Source of the DNA: an uncultured Caldilineaceae bacterium
GTDB lineage: Bacteria; Chloroflexota; Anaerolineae; Caldilineales; Caldilineaceae
Length of the DNA stretch: 64,000 nt
Reading direction: 5' to 3'
NCBI GenBank assembly: GCA_958295915.1
Contig: OY282381.1
Location: forward strand, 4,672,722 to 4,736,721
Position 1 is the stretch's first letter. Every line of letters starts with the position of its first letter. Of this stretch, positions 15,631 to 25,260 are shown piece by piece. The position numbers and the translations under genes are program-made. The notes under the pieces were generated by a model. The model was not told the DNA's origin and ran no database searches. It was given only the letters and a program-made list of their open reading frames with translations.

Positions 15631-17412
15631 ATGCAAAGCAAAACCATGTCGAACGGGCCAACCATGCCGAACGACTCGGAGGTTCGCCCGTCCAAGTCGC
15701 TCCGCGTTTTGGTGGTGATGATTCTCAGCGCGCTTTTGGCTGTGCCGCTGGCAGCCTGCGTCGCCGGCGCCGGCCCAGATACATCACCACAACCAGACGC
15801 CGAAGAAGCGGCAGCGGACGCGCCAGCGCCGACCGGACGCGAAGCGACGTTTGCCACTGCTTCTGAAGAAGATCGAACACTCATCGTCGCGGTGAGCCAG
15901 GATCTGTCTACATTGGACTGGGACGCATCCGGCGCTTTCCCACGGATGACGGAGACGCAGGTCAATGTATTGGGCAGCTGGGCGCAACCGGCCATTATTG
16001 AGCATGATGATGGCAGTATGACCGGCGACGCCATGAACTTCGAGCCCATGTTAGCCGACTCTATGGAGATTTCGGCGGATGGAACACAATGGACGTTCAC
16101 GTTGCCGCCTGGCATGAAGCACTACCCCTCTGGCAACGAGATCACAGCCAATGATTACCTGTACTACAAGGACCGGCGTGGCAATATGCGCGTCCCACCT
16201 TCCCTGGACCGCCTGGTGCGTCTGGCCACCAAGGAGGACCCGCTCAAGGGGTTCGAGGCGCTCGATGATCATAACTTCCGCTTCAACGCATCCGCCTGGA
16301 CACCTATCTTGCGGCCGTTTATGAGTTGCTGCCTTTTTGGCTACCTGATGGATAGCCAGGCCTACATGGATGCCGGCGCCGCAGACGACGACAAGTGGGG
16401 TCAGGAATTCGCCAAGACCAACATGCCGAGCAGCGGCCCATACTATATCCACGCGCGCATCCCCAACGAAACCATGGAGTTCCGTACCAATCCGAACTGG
16501 CAAGGCAAGGAACCGTTCTTCAACCGCATTATCTTTACGGTTGTGCCAGAATCAGCCGACCGTGTGCTCCTGCTCAAAGCCGGCGAAGTGGATATGGCCC
16601 AGGATCTGTCAGCCAAAGAGATCAACGATCTGCGGAGCGACTCGAACGTCAGCGTGAAGCAGGTGCGGATCGGCGACATGATCGTCATGCCGATAAACCA
16701 CACACTGGAACCCTTCAACGACAAACGGGTGCGTCAGGCCGTCTCATACATGATGCCCTATGACGACATCATCGCAAAGGTATGGTACGACAGCGCTGAG
16801 CGTAGCTTTGGTCCCGTGCCATCCATGGTGCCCGGTTATGACCATAGCTATTGGCCATACAATCTTCCCGAAGAGGAGGCCATCGCCAAAGCGAAAGCGC
16901 TCCTGGCAGAGGCCGGCTACGCGGATGGCGTAACCTTCGATCTCAACATCGATCTGGGTACGCCCGAGCAAGCCAACATGGCCAAATTCATTCAAAGCGC
17001 ATTGGCCAAGGCCGATATCACCGTCAATATCAATCCGATGCCACGCGCGGCGTATCAGGAAGGAAAGAACAAAGGCACGCATCCCGCCGCGCTTGATACG
17101 CTGTTCCCCTGGGTCGCCGAACCCGGTTACTTCATGGACATCCTGTTAGGATGCGCGTCGTACGGCAACCGGTACAGCGGTGTGTGCCTGGAGGAAGCCG
17201 ACGCGCTCGTTCAGGAAGCCGGCATCACCGCGGATGAAGAGGAACGCTTCAAGCTGTACAGCGAAGCGCAGCGATTGCACATCGACAATGCTTCATGGAT
17301 ATGGATTGGCGCCCGCTATTTCAATCTGGCCATAGGGTCGGATATCGCAGGCTACATTGCATTTCCCGACACCCGCACACGGTACTGGCACATGTATCGC
17401 GAAGCCGAGTAG
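15631..17412 (+). CDS. Dipeptide-type ABC transporter substrate-binding lipoprotein
   Basis: 593 residues of solute-binding protein family 5. A signal segment ends in the lipobox VPLAAC (C43), so it is a lipid-anchored surface protein, followed by a linker rich in Ala, Glu and Pro. The body has the family features DLSTLDWDASGAFPRMTE and ANDYLYYKDR, and a conserved VRQAVSYM segment. AAAGGAG precedes the ATG. It closes the transporter operon that begins inside the third NicX-like gene, and probably captures the substrate fed to these enzymes. Confidence 0.92.
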   Translation: MQSKTMSNGPTMPNDSEVRPSKSLRVLVVMILSALLAVPLAACVAGAGPDTSPQPDAEEAAADAPAPTGREATFATASEEDRTLIVAVSQDLSTLDWDASGAFPRMTETQVNVLGSWAQPAIIEHDDGSMTGDAMNFEPMLADSMEISADGTQWTFTLPPGMKHYPSGNEITANDYLYYKDRRGNMRVPPSLDRLVRLATKEDPLKGFEALDDHNFRFNASAWTPILRPFMSCCLFGYLMDSQAYMDAGAADDDKWGQEFAKTNMPSSGPYYIHARIPNETMEFRTNPNWQGKEPFFNRIIFTVVPESADRVLLLKAGEVDMAQDLSAKEINDLRSDSNVSVKQVRIGDMIVMPINHTLEPFNDKRVRQAVSYMMPYDDIIAKVWYDSAERSFGPVPSMVPGYDHSYWPYNLPEEEAIAKAKALLAEAGYADGVTFDLNIDLGTPEQANMAKFIQSALAKADITVNINPMPRAAYQEGKNKGTHPAALDTLFPWVAEPGYFMDILLGCASYGNRYSGVCLEEADALVQEAGITADEEERFKLYSEAQRLHIDNASWIWIGARYFNLAIGSDIAGYIAFPDTRTRYWHMYREAE

Positions 17413-17413
17413 A

Positions 17414-17488
17414 GGCAACCACACGGGTTGCCCAGAGCAGTGAAACCCCGGTGGTCGGTGGTCAGGAACGGCCCTGACCACCGACCAC
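17414..17488. terminator. Two adjacent hairpins after the transporter operon
   Basis: GGCAACC/GGTTGCC (17414-17432) is followed by a perfect 16-bp stem, 17451-17466 with 17473-17488, around a six-base loop. The second stem is built of the CCACTGA/CCACCGA-type dispersed repeat. They follow the binding-protein stop by two and 39 bases and likely end or protect its mRNA. Confidence 0.65.
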
Positions 17489-17543
17489 TAGCCACCGCAG
17501 TGTCCAGATTCAATTTCATGATCCATTCACGATTGACAAGCTC

Positions 17544-18878
17544 GTGGCGCGCGCGAAACTAAGTCAACGGCGCATCTTCGCCTTTTGGTATCCGCTGGCG
17601 CTCAGTTGGTTGATGATGAGCGTCGGCGACCCAGTGGTGAACGCCGGCATCACCCGCCTGCCCCACCCAGAGTTGGAATTGGCCGCGTTCGGTGTGGCCC
17701 AGCCCATAGCCATCCTCATGGAAAGTCCGATCATCTATATGCTTGGCGCCACGGTTGCGCTGGTGCGCAACCGCGCCATGTATCAGCTGGTGCAGCGTTT
17801 CATGGTGCATCTTTCGATCCTGATGACTGTGCTGAGTGCCGCGTTGTACTTTACGCCAGCCTACCACATAATGACCCGCCCACTCCTGGGCTTGTCAGAC
17901 GAAGTAGCGGCTGCCGCGCGCCCAGCGATGCAACTCCTTCTGCTGTGGCCAGCCGCAATTGGAGCGCGCCGCTTTCTGCAAGGCATCCTCATCAGACATG
18001 GGTACACGCGCTATATCGCCTTGGGCGCCCTCTGCCGGCTTGGCGCGTTGATCACGACAATGGCAGTCGGAGTTTGGTCCGGCGGCCTTTCCGGGGCTGT
18101 GCTGGGAGGCCTGGCAATGGTGCTGAGCGTGATTATCGAGGCGCTCGCGATCGCCTGGTGGGCGCTGCCCGTCGTTCGCGCCCACATAAAAGCCAGAAAG
18201 GAATCGCCAGATCAGCAGGAAGCGGATATGACATACGCTGGCCTATGGCGGTTTTATCTGCCATTGGCCGCAACCGACGTGATGCGCGTCATTTCGCGCC
18301 CGCTCGTTGTCGCCGGTATCGCCCGCTCGGCCATGCCAGCTACATCGTTGGCCGCCTTCCCAGTGGCCTTCGGACTGGGCATGCTTTTCTCCAGCCCAAT
18401 GCGCGCCTTTCATGAAGTGGTCATTGCTCTGTTCCATGATAATGTATCCTATCTGGCGCTACGGCGTTTTGTGGTGACAGCCGGCGCGTTCCTCAGCATC
18501 ATAATGGCGCTGCTGGTCTTCACGCCACTGGATAAAGTCTACTTCACGACCCTCCTTGGCGCGCCACCGGAGATCCTGCCGCTGGCCGCGCTCGGCTCCC
18601 AGATTATGGCGCCCTTCGCATTCTTGCTGGCATGGCAGAATCTGTATCGCGGCCGGCTGATCAAACGCCGCGCAACGCGCTACATTCAATTTGGAATGGC
18701 CGTCAACCTCATCAGCATGGTGATAGCGCTCATAGTTGGCGTGGCGGTCGGCATGGCGTCCGGCATTGTGGTGGGAACAGCGGCTGTCGTGATTGCCCAT
18801 ATAGTGGAAGCGATGGTGCTGCACGCGGCAAACCGACCGACGCGCATGCTATCGGCTATTCAACCGACCCACGCCTGA
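17544..18878 (+). CDS. MATE/MOP superfamily-like membrane transporter
   Basis: 444 residues with about twelve hydrophobic segments in two halves, beginning FAFWYPLALSWLMMSVGDPVVNAG. The layout and two-fold repeat (the second half starts LWRFYLPLAATDVM) fit the multidrug/oligosaccharide-lipid/polysaccharide exporter superfamily, closest in feel to ANKH- or MATE-like proteins. A role in exporting metabolites or lipid-linked sugars is possible, but the substrate is unknown. The start is a GTG at 17544 without a clear ribosome site, so the N-terminus may be set slightly wrong. It stands between the Dpp operon and a hydrolase gene. Confidence 0.6.
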   Translation: MARAKLSQRRIFAFWYPLALSWLMMSVGDPVVNAGITRLPHPELELAAFGVAQPIAILMESPIIYMLGATVALVRNRAMYQLVQRFMVHLSILMTVLSAALYFTPAYHIMTRPLLGLSDEVAAAARPAMQLLLLWPAAIGARRFLQGILIRHGYTRYIALGALCRLGALITTMAVGVWSGGLSGAVLGGLAMVLSVIIEALAIAWWALPVVRAHIKARKESPDQQEADMTYAGLWRFYLPLAATDVMRVISRPLVVAGIARSAMPATSLAAFPVAFGLGMLFSSPMRAFHEVVIALFHDNVSYLALRRFVVTAGAFLSIIMALLVFTPLDKVYFTTLLGAPPEILPLAALGSQIMAPFAFLLAWQNLYRGRLIKRRATRYIQFGMAVNLISMVIALIVGVAVGMASGIVVGTAAVVIAHIVEAMVLHAANRPTRMLSAIQPTHA

Positions 18879-18937
18879 GGAAAGAAAACCGCAGTGGTCA
18901 GCGCTGACCACTGATCTTTGAAATGGAGGATCTTCAA

Positions 18938-19939
18938 ATGGCAAATTTTGAACTCGCCGGCCTACGCGCCGCCCCGGGTGAAGTGGTGAAAGGCCATCTC
19001 GGCTATGTCACGCTGGCCGATGGCAATAAGGTAGGGACGCCGGTCGTTATCGTAAATGGAGTTGAAGACGGACCGACGCTCGTCATAACAGCCTCGATTC
19101 ATGGAACCGAAATCAATGGCACCGGCGCGCTCCTGAAAACAGTGCGCGCGACCGACCCCCAGCAACTGAAAGGACGCCTGGTTGCCATTACCGTCGGCAA
19201 TCCCTTCGCCTTCCAGGTTGGATCGTACTTCTCGCCCGTGATCGCGCCGACTGGAGATGGCGTCAATATGTCCTCCGCCCCGATGTGGCCGGCAGACTCC
19301 AGTGGCACAGTGACGCTGCGTCTGGCCGCCGTCATCGGGGAGGCCCTGAAAGTGGCTACCCACTCCATAGATGTGCACTCGAATCCACCCGATGCCATCC
19401 CATTCACCTTGATCCGCCGCGATGCCTGTCCCAACGCCCAGGTGTTAGCGGAAATGGAAAAGATGGCCGCAGCCTGGGGCTTCACAGTTATCGATTCGCC
19501 CGGCCGCTCAGCGACTGGCGTCGTCGGCAGCTCGCTGGCGCACGGCATCCCGTCGATGACACCGGAGCTGATCGCCGACTTCTACCTTTGGGAAGACAAT
19601 ACGACAGCCGGCCAGATTGGGATCACCAACGTCATGAAAGCCATTGGCATGCTGGAAGGCGACCTCATGCCCCAAGCGACCCCGCCGATGCAGGGCGACT
19701 TTTATATGGCCGATCGTCTCACCTCGCATAAGGGTGGCTTGATGTGGATCAAACACCCCCCAGGCGCCTCTCTGAGGGCAGGCGATGTGGCTGTAGAGAT
19801 GATGGATGTATGGGGCGATATCGTTGAAGAAGTCAGAATGCCCTATGATGGCTATTGCTGGTCGTTCACCGGCGGTGTCGGCTATACGCAGGTGGTGCCC
19901 GAAGGAACACAGATCGCGTTTACATTCCGCGAGCGATAA
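18938..19939 (+). CDS. Succinylglutamate desuccinylase/aspartoacylase family protein
   Basis: 333 residues of the zinc deacylase family (AstE/AspA, M14-like fold). The zinc-binding HGTE lies in ASIHGTEINGTG and the third ligand His in DVHSNPP. The conserved Glu is probably that of MTPELIADF. These enzymes cleave N-acyl amino acids. An ATG at 18923 is in frame, but GGAGG at 18925-18929 fits the ATG at 18938, so I start there. Context of an amino-acid racemase family gene and an M20 peptidase suggests processing of acylated amino acids or related amides. Confidence 0.8.
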   Translation: MANFELAGLRAAPGEVVKGHLGYVTLADGNKVGTPVVIVNGVEDGPTLVITASIHGTEINGTGALLKTVRATDPQQLKGRLVAITVGNPFAFQVGSYFSPVIAPTGDGVNMSSAPMWPADSSGTVTLRLAAVIGEALKVATHSIDVHSNPPDAIPFTLIRRDACPNAQVLAEMEKMAAAWGFTVIDSPGRSATGVVGSSLAHGIPSMTPELIADFYLWEDNTTAGQIGITNVMKAIGMLEGDLMPQATPPMQGDFYMADRLTSHKGGLMWIKHPPGASLRAGDVAVEMMDVWGDIVEEVRMPYDGYCWSFTGGVGYTQVVPEGTQIAFTFRER

Positions 19940-20009
19940 GGCAACGCGCTTCAAACTTCAGTGCTCAGTACCGACCACTGACCACCGGTTTTGTAAGGGA
20001 TTGGCAAAC

Positions 20010-21266
20010 TTGAACGCCGACATCAACGCTGGAGCGATTCCGCATCTTCAACCAGGTCAACTGGATAAATTCCGCCTTGGCGTTCTGTCCTTCGGGCACC
20101 TGGTAGGGGATATGTACTTCGCTACGCTGATTCCGTTGTGGCCGCTATTGATAGTTAGATTGGATCTGTCCCTCACCGACGTGGGGGTATTCACCTCGGT
20201 GACCAGTTTCTTGTTGATGCCCGTTCAACCCATTACCGGTTGGTTGGTGGACCGCTTCCCACGGGCGTGGTTCATGATCTTTGGGTTGGCCGGCTCGGCC
20301 CTGGGCATGAGCCTGATCGGCCTGGCGCCAACCTATGCCCTACTCATGGCCTGCGTGGTCATTGGGCGCTTCAGCAATTCCATCTTCCATCCCCATGCCG
20401 CAATGATGGTGCGCGCGACCTCCGGTGGTCGGCATGGCGCGGCGATGTCGATCTTCGCGTTCGCCGGCAACCTGGGAATTGCGATCGGCCCGCTCTTGAG
20501 TGTCGCGGTCGTCACGGTCTACGGCCTGGAATCCACCTATCTGATGATACCGTTCGGACTGTTGGCAGCCGCGGCTATTTATCGCTTTATCGGCGTAGAT
20601 GTGCCCAAAGCGCCCCCTGCCAACGCTGCCGACGCGGGCAACGGAGGACACCTGTCTGCCGTGCCCCAAACTATGCTTGCTCCGTTGATTCTGTTGGCGC
20701 TGTTAATGACCTTCCGCTCCGCCATCTGGAGCGGCTTCAGAACGTTTCTACCCATATTTCTGGTAGACTACCGGGCCGTTTCACTCCTCATGAGTGGGCT
20801 TGGTCTTTCGGTGCTTTCCCTGTTTGGCGCGTTGGGCGGCTTAGTGGGAGGGCATCTGTCAGACCGCTATGCACGCTCGAAGGTGATCGCATTTTCCCTG
20901 TTATTCACCGCAGTGGCTATCTTCGCTTTTGTGCGCACAGAAGGCATAGTTAGCTTGCTGATGCTGATCGCGGCCGGCATGGCGCTGTTCGCAAGCCAGC
21001 CAGTAGCCACAGTGTTGGCCCAAGAGTTCGCGCCCCGCCAAATGGCGATGGCGGCAGGGGTGATGATGGGCATGGTGTGGGGAATTGGAGCCTTGTTCGT
21101 GACCCCGATCGGGATGTTAGGCGATGCGGCCGGTCTGGACAGTAGTATGTACGCGCTCTCCGGCTTGGCAGCCGTTACTGGTTTGGCCGCGTTTTTCCTG
21201 CCAGAGATAAGGCATCGGACAGTGAACAGGAAGAGCGTAGCCGGTAAGGACGCCCACAAGGGTTAA
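20010..21266 (+). CDS. MFS transporter
   Basis: 418 residues with twelve hydrophobic segments. The loop between helices 2 and 3 reads GWLVDRFPR (a variant of the A-motif), and the second-half counterpart is GGHLSDRYARSK. I chose the TTG at 20010 because AAGGGA at 19995-20000 sits nine bases before it. No ATG lies close to the first helix, and upstream in-frame ATGs fall inside the previous gene. Fosmidomycin-resistance-like or other efflux/uptake roles cannot be separated by eye. It is 70 bases behind the deacylase gene. Confidence 0.82.
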   Translation: MNADINAGAIPHLQPGQLDKFRLGVLSFGHLVGDMYFATLIPLWPLLIVRLDLSLTDVGVFTSVTSFLLMPVQPITGWLVDRFPRAWFMIFGLAGSALGMSLIGLAPTYALLMACVVIGRFSNSIFHPHAAMMVRATSGGRHGAAMSIFAFAGNLGIAIGPLLSVAVVTVYGLESTYLMIPFGLLAAAAIYRFIGVDVPKAPPANAADAGNGGHLSAVPQTMLAPLILLALLMTFRSAIWSGFRTFLPIFLVDYRAVSLLMSGLGLSVLSLFGALGGLVGGHLSDRYARSKVIAFSLLFTAVAIFAFVRTEGIVSLLMLIAAGMALFASQPVATVLAQEFAPRQMAMAAGVMMGMVWGIGALFVTPIGMLGDAAGLDSSMYALSGLAAVTGLAAFFLPEIRHRTVNRKSVAGKDAHKG

Positions 21267-21282
21267 CTGCAAGGGTTAACTG
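21257..21282 (+). repeat. 13-bp tandem duplication over the MFS stop
   Basis: CAAGGGTTAACTG occurs twice in a row, and the stop codon of the MFS gene lies in the first unit. The stretch continues into GGTTGCCCTT, part of the GGCAACC palindrome family. Confidence 0.8.
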
Positions 21283-21326
21283 CAGGTTGCCCTTAATCAC
21301 TGGTTTACAGATTCAGGAGGTACGTT

Positions 21327-22109
21327 GTGAATATCCGAATTCTTTACATCAATCCATTGGGAACCGACATGTATGATGAGTACACGGCCAGTATTTTGAA
21401 GCCAGCCTCGTGCCCTGATACCGAGCTCGTTGTACGCAGCTTGCAAGATGTCCCCAAGACCCCCTACCTGCCCCCAGCAGCCTACTTTACAAACCAACTC
21501 TATCATGCAGTCATCGCGGGCGAGCGGGAGGGATTCGATGGAATTGCCATCGGCTGCTGTGCCGACCCAGGTGTGCAGGAGGCCAAACGGCTTGTCAATA
21601 TCCCTGTGACGGGGCCGTTTGAGGCATTGGCGCATACCGCTCCCGCTCTGGGGCGCGTCACAGTCATCACCGGCAATAAGAAGCGTGGCTCTTGGAACCA
21701 CCTGATCCATCACTACAATATGACTCCATACCTCGCCTCTGTACGCGAAGCGCATTTTGATCATCCGAATCCCGAAATGGCCATGCGCCTGTTTCAGCAA
21801 GATGAATCGGAACTGCGTCGCATAGTCTTGGCGGAAATGGCGCGCGCAGCGCGTGAGGAAGGGATCGAACAGACCCGATTGGCGCTGGAAGAAGATGGCG
21901 CGGACGCGGTTTTCTTTGCTTGCACGCTTTGGTCAGGATTGCTTGAGCCCATCGCGCGCGCCGTGCCGATCACAGTGCTCGATCCCATGATCACAGCGCT
22001 GAAGTACATCGAAATGGTTGCAGCCACACGCAGGTACTATCTGGAGTATCAGGCGCGGCTTTCGTTTGCAAGGCAGTTTCGTTTCCCCGTAGCGGCGGAA
22101 ACAGGCTGA
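21327..22109 (+). CDS. Asp/Glu/hydantoin racemase family protein
   Basis: 260 residues of the cofactor-independent two-Cys racemase superfamily. The first catalytic Cys region is IAIGCCADPG and the second is FFACTLWSG. Members racemise amino acids or hydantoins, isomerise maleate or decarboxylate arylmalonates. The GTG start follows CAGGAGG at about 21315. It lies between an MFS gene and an M20 peptidase on the same strand. In nicotinate-type pathways a member of this superfamily (maleate isomerase) follows NicX, which makes the link to the upstream NicX-like genes worth noting but unproven. Confidence 0.83.
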   Translation: MNIRILYINPLGTDMYDEYTASILKPASCPDTELVVRSLQDVPKTPYLPPAAYFTNQLYHAVIAGEREGFDGIAIGCCADPGVQEAKRLVNIPVTGPFEALAHTAPALGRVTVITGNKKRGSWNHLIHHYNMTPYLASVREAHFDHPNPEMAMRLFQQDESELRRIVLAEMARAAREEGIEQTRLALEEDGADAVFFACTLWSGLLEPIARAVPITVLDPMITALKYIEMVAATRRYYLEYQARLSFARQFRFPVAAETG

Positions 22110-22196
22110 ATCAGCCAGCGAATCCTGAGTATCCAACCAGAAATCATCCCCATCTTCTCAATCACGCGCGCCATAGTCAGATAAAGGAAGAACGCC

Positions 22197-23549
22197 ATGG
22201 ATCGATTCGAAACATATGTGCAAGACAATCAGGAGCGTTTTCTTGGCGAGCTTCAGGAATTCTGCCGAAAGCCGAGTATTATTGCCCAAAAAATTGGCAT
22301 CGATGAGACCGCGCAGTGGGTCAGTGACCGCCTGCAGAAAATCGGGTTCGAGGCCCAGGTCATCTCGGTGGAAGGTGGAGCGCCGGTCGTGTATGGCGAA
22401 ATCGGGACCGGCGACAAAACGCTCATGATCTACAATCACTACGACGTGCAGCCCCCTGAACCGCTAGACCTATGGGACTCCGGCCCGTTCGATGCCGAGA
22501 TCCGAGCCGGCCGCATATGGGCGCGGGGCGTCTCCGACAATAAAGGCCCATGGATGGCCCGCGTGCATGCCATCGAAACCTATCAAAATGTGGTGGGTGA
22601 GCTTCCGTTCCGCATCAAGTGGGTCGTTGAAGGAGAGGAGGAGATCGGGAGCCCCAACTTGGGACGCTTCGTCGAGCAGAATCGCGCGCTGTTGGCAGGC
22701 GCCGATGCCTGCCTGTGGGAAGGAGGCCGCCGGGATGGAGCCGGCCGACCTGTCATCTCGCTCGGCATGAAAGGTATCTGCTACCTCAGCCTCTCGGTCA
22801 ACGGCGCCAACAGCGACCTGCACTCTATGAACGCGCCCATCGTCTCCAACCCGGCCTGGCGCCTGGTCTGGGCGCTTGCCAGCTTGAAGGATGAAAACGA
22901 AAATATCACAGTCGATGGACTGATGGAGCGCGTGGTAGAACCCACACAAGATGAGTGGACACTGCTGCGCGACATCCCCTTTGACGAAGAACAGATCAAG
23001 CAGGACTACGGCATCACCACCTTCGCGCGGGGCGCAACCGGTGAGGAAGTCGTCAAACAACTGCTGTTCGACCCGACCTGTACTATCTGTGGCTTCCTGA
23101 CCGGCTACACCGGTCCCGGACCTAAAACAGTGCTGCCCCATCAGGCCGAGACCAAGGTCGATTTCCGTTTGGTTCCCGATCTGAACCCCGAGCTGGTTCT
23201 GCAACTGGTAAGGGAGCACCTGGACCGGCGTGGATTCACAGATGTTGAAGTCGAGCTTCTGGCGCAACTCTGGCCATATCGATCACCGGTAGATCACCCC
23301 TGGGTGCAGACCTGCATTGAGGTGGCCCGCGCTATCTTCGGCGCAGAGCCGGTGGTATACCCATCCTCGGCCGGCGGTGGCCCAATGCACCAACTTTGCG
23401 GCGCATTCGACATCCCAGGCATTTCCGGCGGGGGCGCGGGCAATCCCAATTCAAATCTCCACGCGCCCAATGAAAATATCTTCATTGAAGATTACATGCG
23501 AGCCATCCGCTATACCGGACACCTGATACGCGCATTGAATAAACTATGA
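22197..23549 (+). CDS. M20 family metallopeptidase (dipeptidase-like)
   Basis: 450 residues. Di-zinc ligands are visible: His and Asp of YNHYDVQPPEP, the Asp of GVSDNKGPW, the catalytic Glu pair in EGEEEIGS and the late His in SNLHAPNENI. A dimerisation lid domain lies between. These cytosolic enzymes cleave dipeptides or acylated amino acids, which suits the neighbouring acylase- and racemase-like genes. AAGGAAGA precedes the ATG. The gene is 87 bases after the racemase and likely in the same unit. Confidence 0.9.
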   Translation: MDRFETYVQDNQERFLGELQEFCRKPSIIAQKIGIDETAQWVSDRLQKIGFEAQVISVEGGAPVVYGEIGTGDKTLMIYNHYDVQPPEPLDLWDSGPFDAEIRAGRIWARGVSDNKGPWMARVHAIETYQNVVGELPFRIKWVVEGEEEIGSPNLGRFVEQNRALLAGADACLWEGGRRDGAGRPVISLGMKGICYLSLSVNGANSDLHSMNAPIVSNPAWRLVWALASLKDENENITVDGLMERVVEPTQDEWTLLRDIPFDEEQIKQDYGITTFARGATGEEVVKQLLFDPTCTICGFLTGYTGPGPKTVLPHQAETKVDFRLVPDLNPELVLQLVREHLDRRGFTDVEVELLAQLWPYRSPVDHPWVQTCIEVARAIFGAEPVVYPSSAGGGPMHQLCGAFDIPGISGGGAGNPNSNLHAPNENIFIEDYMRAIRYTGHLIRALNKL

Positions 23550-23625
23550 CCTGCGCGGCGACGTGAATCCTGGCTAGGAGCAACCCTTGGGGACGCCCAG
23601 AGAAGCGAGAACCGCAGTGCTCCGC

Positions 23626-23678
23626 TGATCAGTGGTCAGTGCCATTTCCGGTCACTAGCCACTGATCACTGGTTTTTT
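23626..23678 (+). terminator. Hairpin with U6 tract abutting the next start codon
   Basis: TGATCAGTGG (23626-23635) pairs with CCACTGATCA (23659-23668), and six T residues follow at 23673-23678. The ATG of the next MFS gene begins at 23680. It looks like an intrinsic terminator for the M20 transcript made from the dispersed CCACTGA repeat, and it leaves no room for a ribosome site. Confidence 0.6.
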
Positions 23679-23679
23679 C

Positions 23680-25113
23680 ATGCGTAATGTCGATCCATCA
23701 GTAGATTTCGACCGCAAGTGGTGGGCGCTTCTTGCGGTCAGCGCGGGGCTGTTGGTCCATGCCCTGAACCACAGCATCGTCCAGGCGGCGCTGCCGACCC
23801 TGACGCAAGAACTGCAGACGGATTTCACAACGATCCAGTGGGTCCTGCTCAGTTATCAGATCACGCTCACGGTGGTGATTCTGAGCGTGGGCCGGCTGGC
23901 CGATATGTTCGGCAAAAAGCGCATCTTCATCGCCGGGCTTCTTTGCTTTGCGCTGACATCGCTGCTCTGTGCGCTTTCCGTCAACGTTTACTTCCTGATC
24001 GCTTTCCGTGCGCTCCAATCCGCAGGGGCGGCGGTCATCACCGTTCTGTCCATGGCGATCGTGACGGAGATCTTTCCCGACACGGAAAAAGGGAGAGGGC
24101 TTGGCATTGCCGCCGGCGTCATCTCCTTCGGTCATTTTGTTGGCCCTGCATTGGGGGGATATCTGATCGGTCTGTACGGCTGGCGGATCGGTTTCTTCGT
24201 CCTCGTGCCCTTTGGTTTGTTTGCCGTGTTGCTGGCGCTGCGTTATATCCCCGAGTTACTGCCCTCCGCTAAATCCCAGCAGTTTGATTTTCTGGGCGCG
24301 GCGTTGTTGGGCGCAACCATGTGCGCGCTCTCGCTCGCCTTAACCTATGGCCAAATAGTCGGCTTTGCGCACACCCGTATTCTTGCGCTCTTCGCCATCA
24401 GCGCGACCGCGCTGGTAGCATTTTTCTTTGCCGAACGTCGCGTCAGCCATCCTGTTCTGGACTTTTCTCTCTTCCACAACCGCCGCCTCAGCCTGCATGT
24501 GGCGCTGGCAGGTCTGGCCGCGATGGGAACATCCGGCGTCACCTTTTTGATGCCCTTCTTCATGCAATTTGCGCTCGAGCTATCCATCTTTCAAGTGGGC
24601 GTCGTCATGGCGTTGGTATCTCTCGAGATCGCAGCGATTGCGCCGGCAGCCGGTCATCTCGCCGACCGCTTCGGCGCCCATCGCGTCACCCTGATCGGGC
24701 TTTTCTGTCTCATTGCCAGCTTTCTCGTGGCCAGCACGGCCGCTGAAGACAGTGGGCAACTTGGTTTCTTGCTGCGTATGTTGCCGATGGGCGTCGGCAT
24801 CGGGCTGTTTATGAGCCCCAATAGCGCCGTAATCATGGGGGCGGCGCCCCGTGAACGGCTGGGCATCGCATCGGGCATGATATCGCTCACGCGTATGCTG
24901 GGCCAGACGACCGGCATTGCTCTACTCGGAACGGTGTTCGCCAGCAACGTGGCGCGCTATGCAGGAATCCCTGTCGATGTGACCGACGCGCCGGCCTCGG
25001 CGATTAGCCAGGCATTCCAAATGCAGTTCATACTCGTCGCAGTTCTGGTGGGGGCTGCCCTACTCTGGTCGCTGTGGGCAAAGCCTGACGAGGCAGCCCG
25101 TGGTCGTCAGTGA
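23680..25113 (+). CDS. MFS transporter, DHA2 (EmrB/QacA) type
   Basis: 477 residues with fourteen hydrophobic segments, the number expected of DHA2 drug:H+ antiporters. Motifs include QWVLLSYQITLTVVI, GRLADMFGKKR (A-motif) and GPALGGYLIG (C-motif of exporters). No EmrA-like partner is adjacent. The ATG at 23680 lies one base after a U6 tract of a hairpin and lacks a Shine-Dalgarno sequence, and no better start exists downstream. Translation may be leaderless or weak. An export role for a toxic pathway intermediate is possible. Confidence 0.88.
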   Translation: MRNVDPSVDFDRKWWALLAVSAGLLVHALNHSIVQAALPTLTQELQTDFTTIQWVLLSYQITLTVVILSVGRLADMFGKKRIFIAGLLCFALTSLLCALSVNVYFLIAFRALQSAGAAVITVLSMAIVTEIFPDTEKGRGLGIAAGVISFGHFVGPALGGYLIGLYGWRIGFFVLVPFGLFAVLLALRYIPELLPSAKSQQFDFLGAALLGATMCALSLALTYGQIVGFAHTRILALFAISATALVAFFFAERRVSHPVLDFSLFHNRRLSLHVALAGLAAMGTSGVTFLMPFFMQFALELSIFQVGVVMALVSLEIAAIAPAAGHLADRFGAHRVTLIGLFCLIASFLVASTAAEDSGQLGFLLRMLPMGVGIGLFMSPNSAVIMGAAPRERLGIASGMISLTRMLGQTTGIALLGTVFASNVARYAGIPVDVTDAPASAISQAFQMQFILVAVLVGAALLWSLWAKPDEAARGRQ

Positions 25114-25260
25114 CAAAGAGCAAAATATAGAAATCCCTGATTGTTCTTAGCGCCCTGGCGTCATTGCGTTAATCCTGCGTTAATCCTGGTCGTTCTCAGC
25201 GTCCCTGCGTTTTTGTTTCTGGTCGAACTGACGGCGATGCCGAATTCAGCCGCTTTGCGG

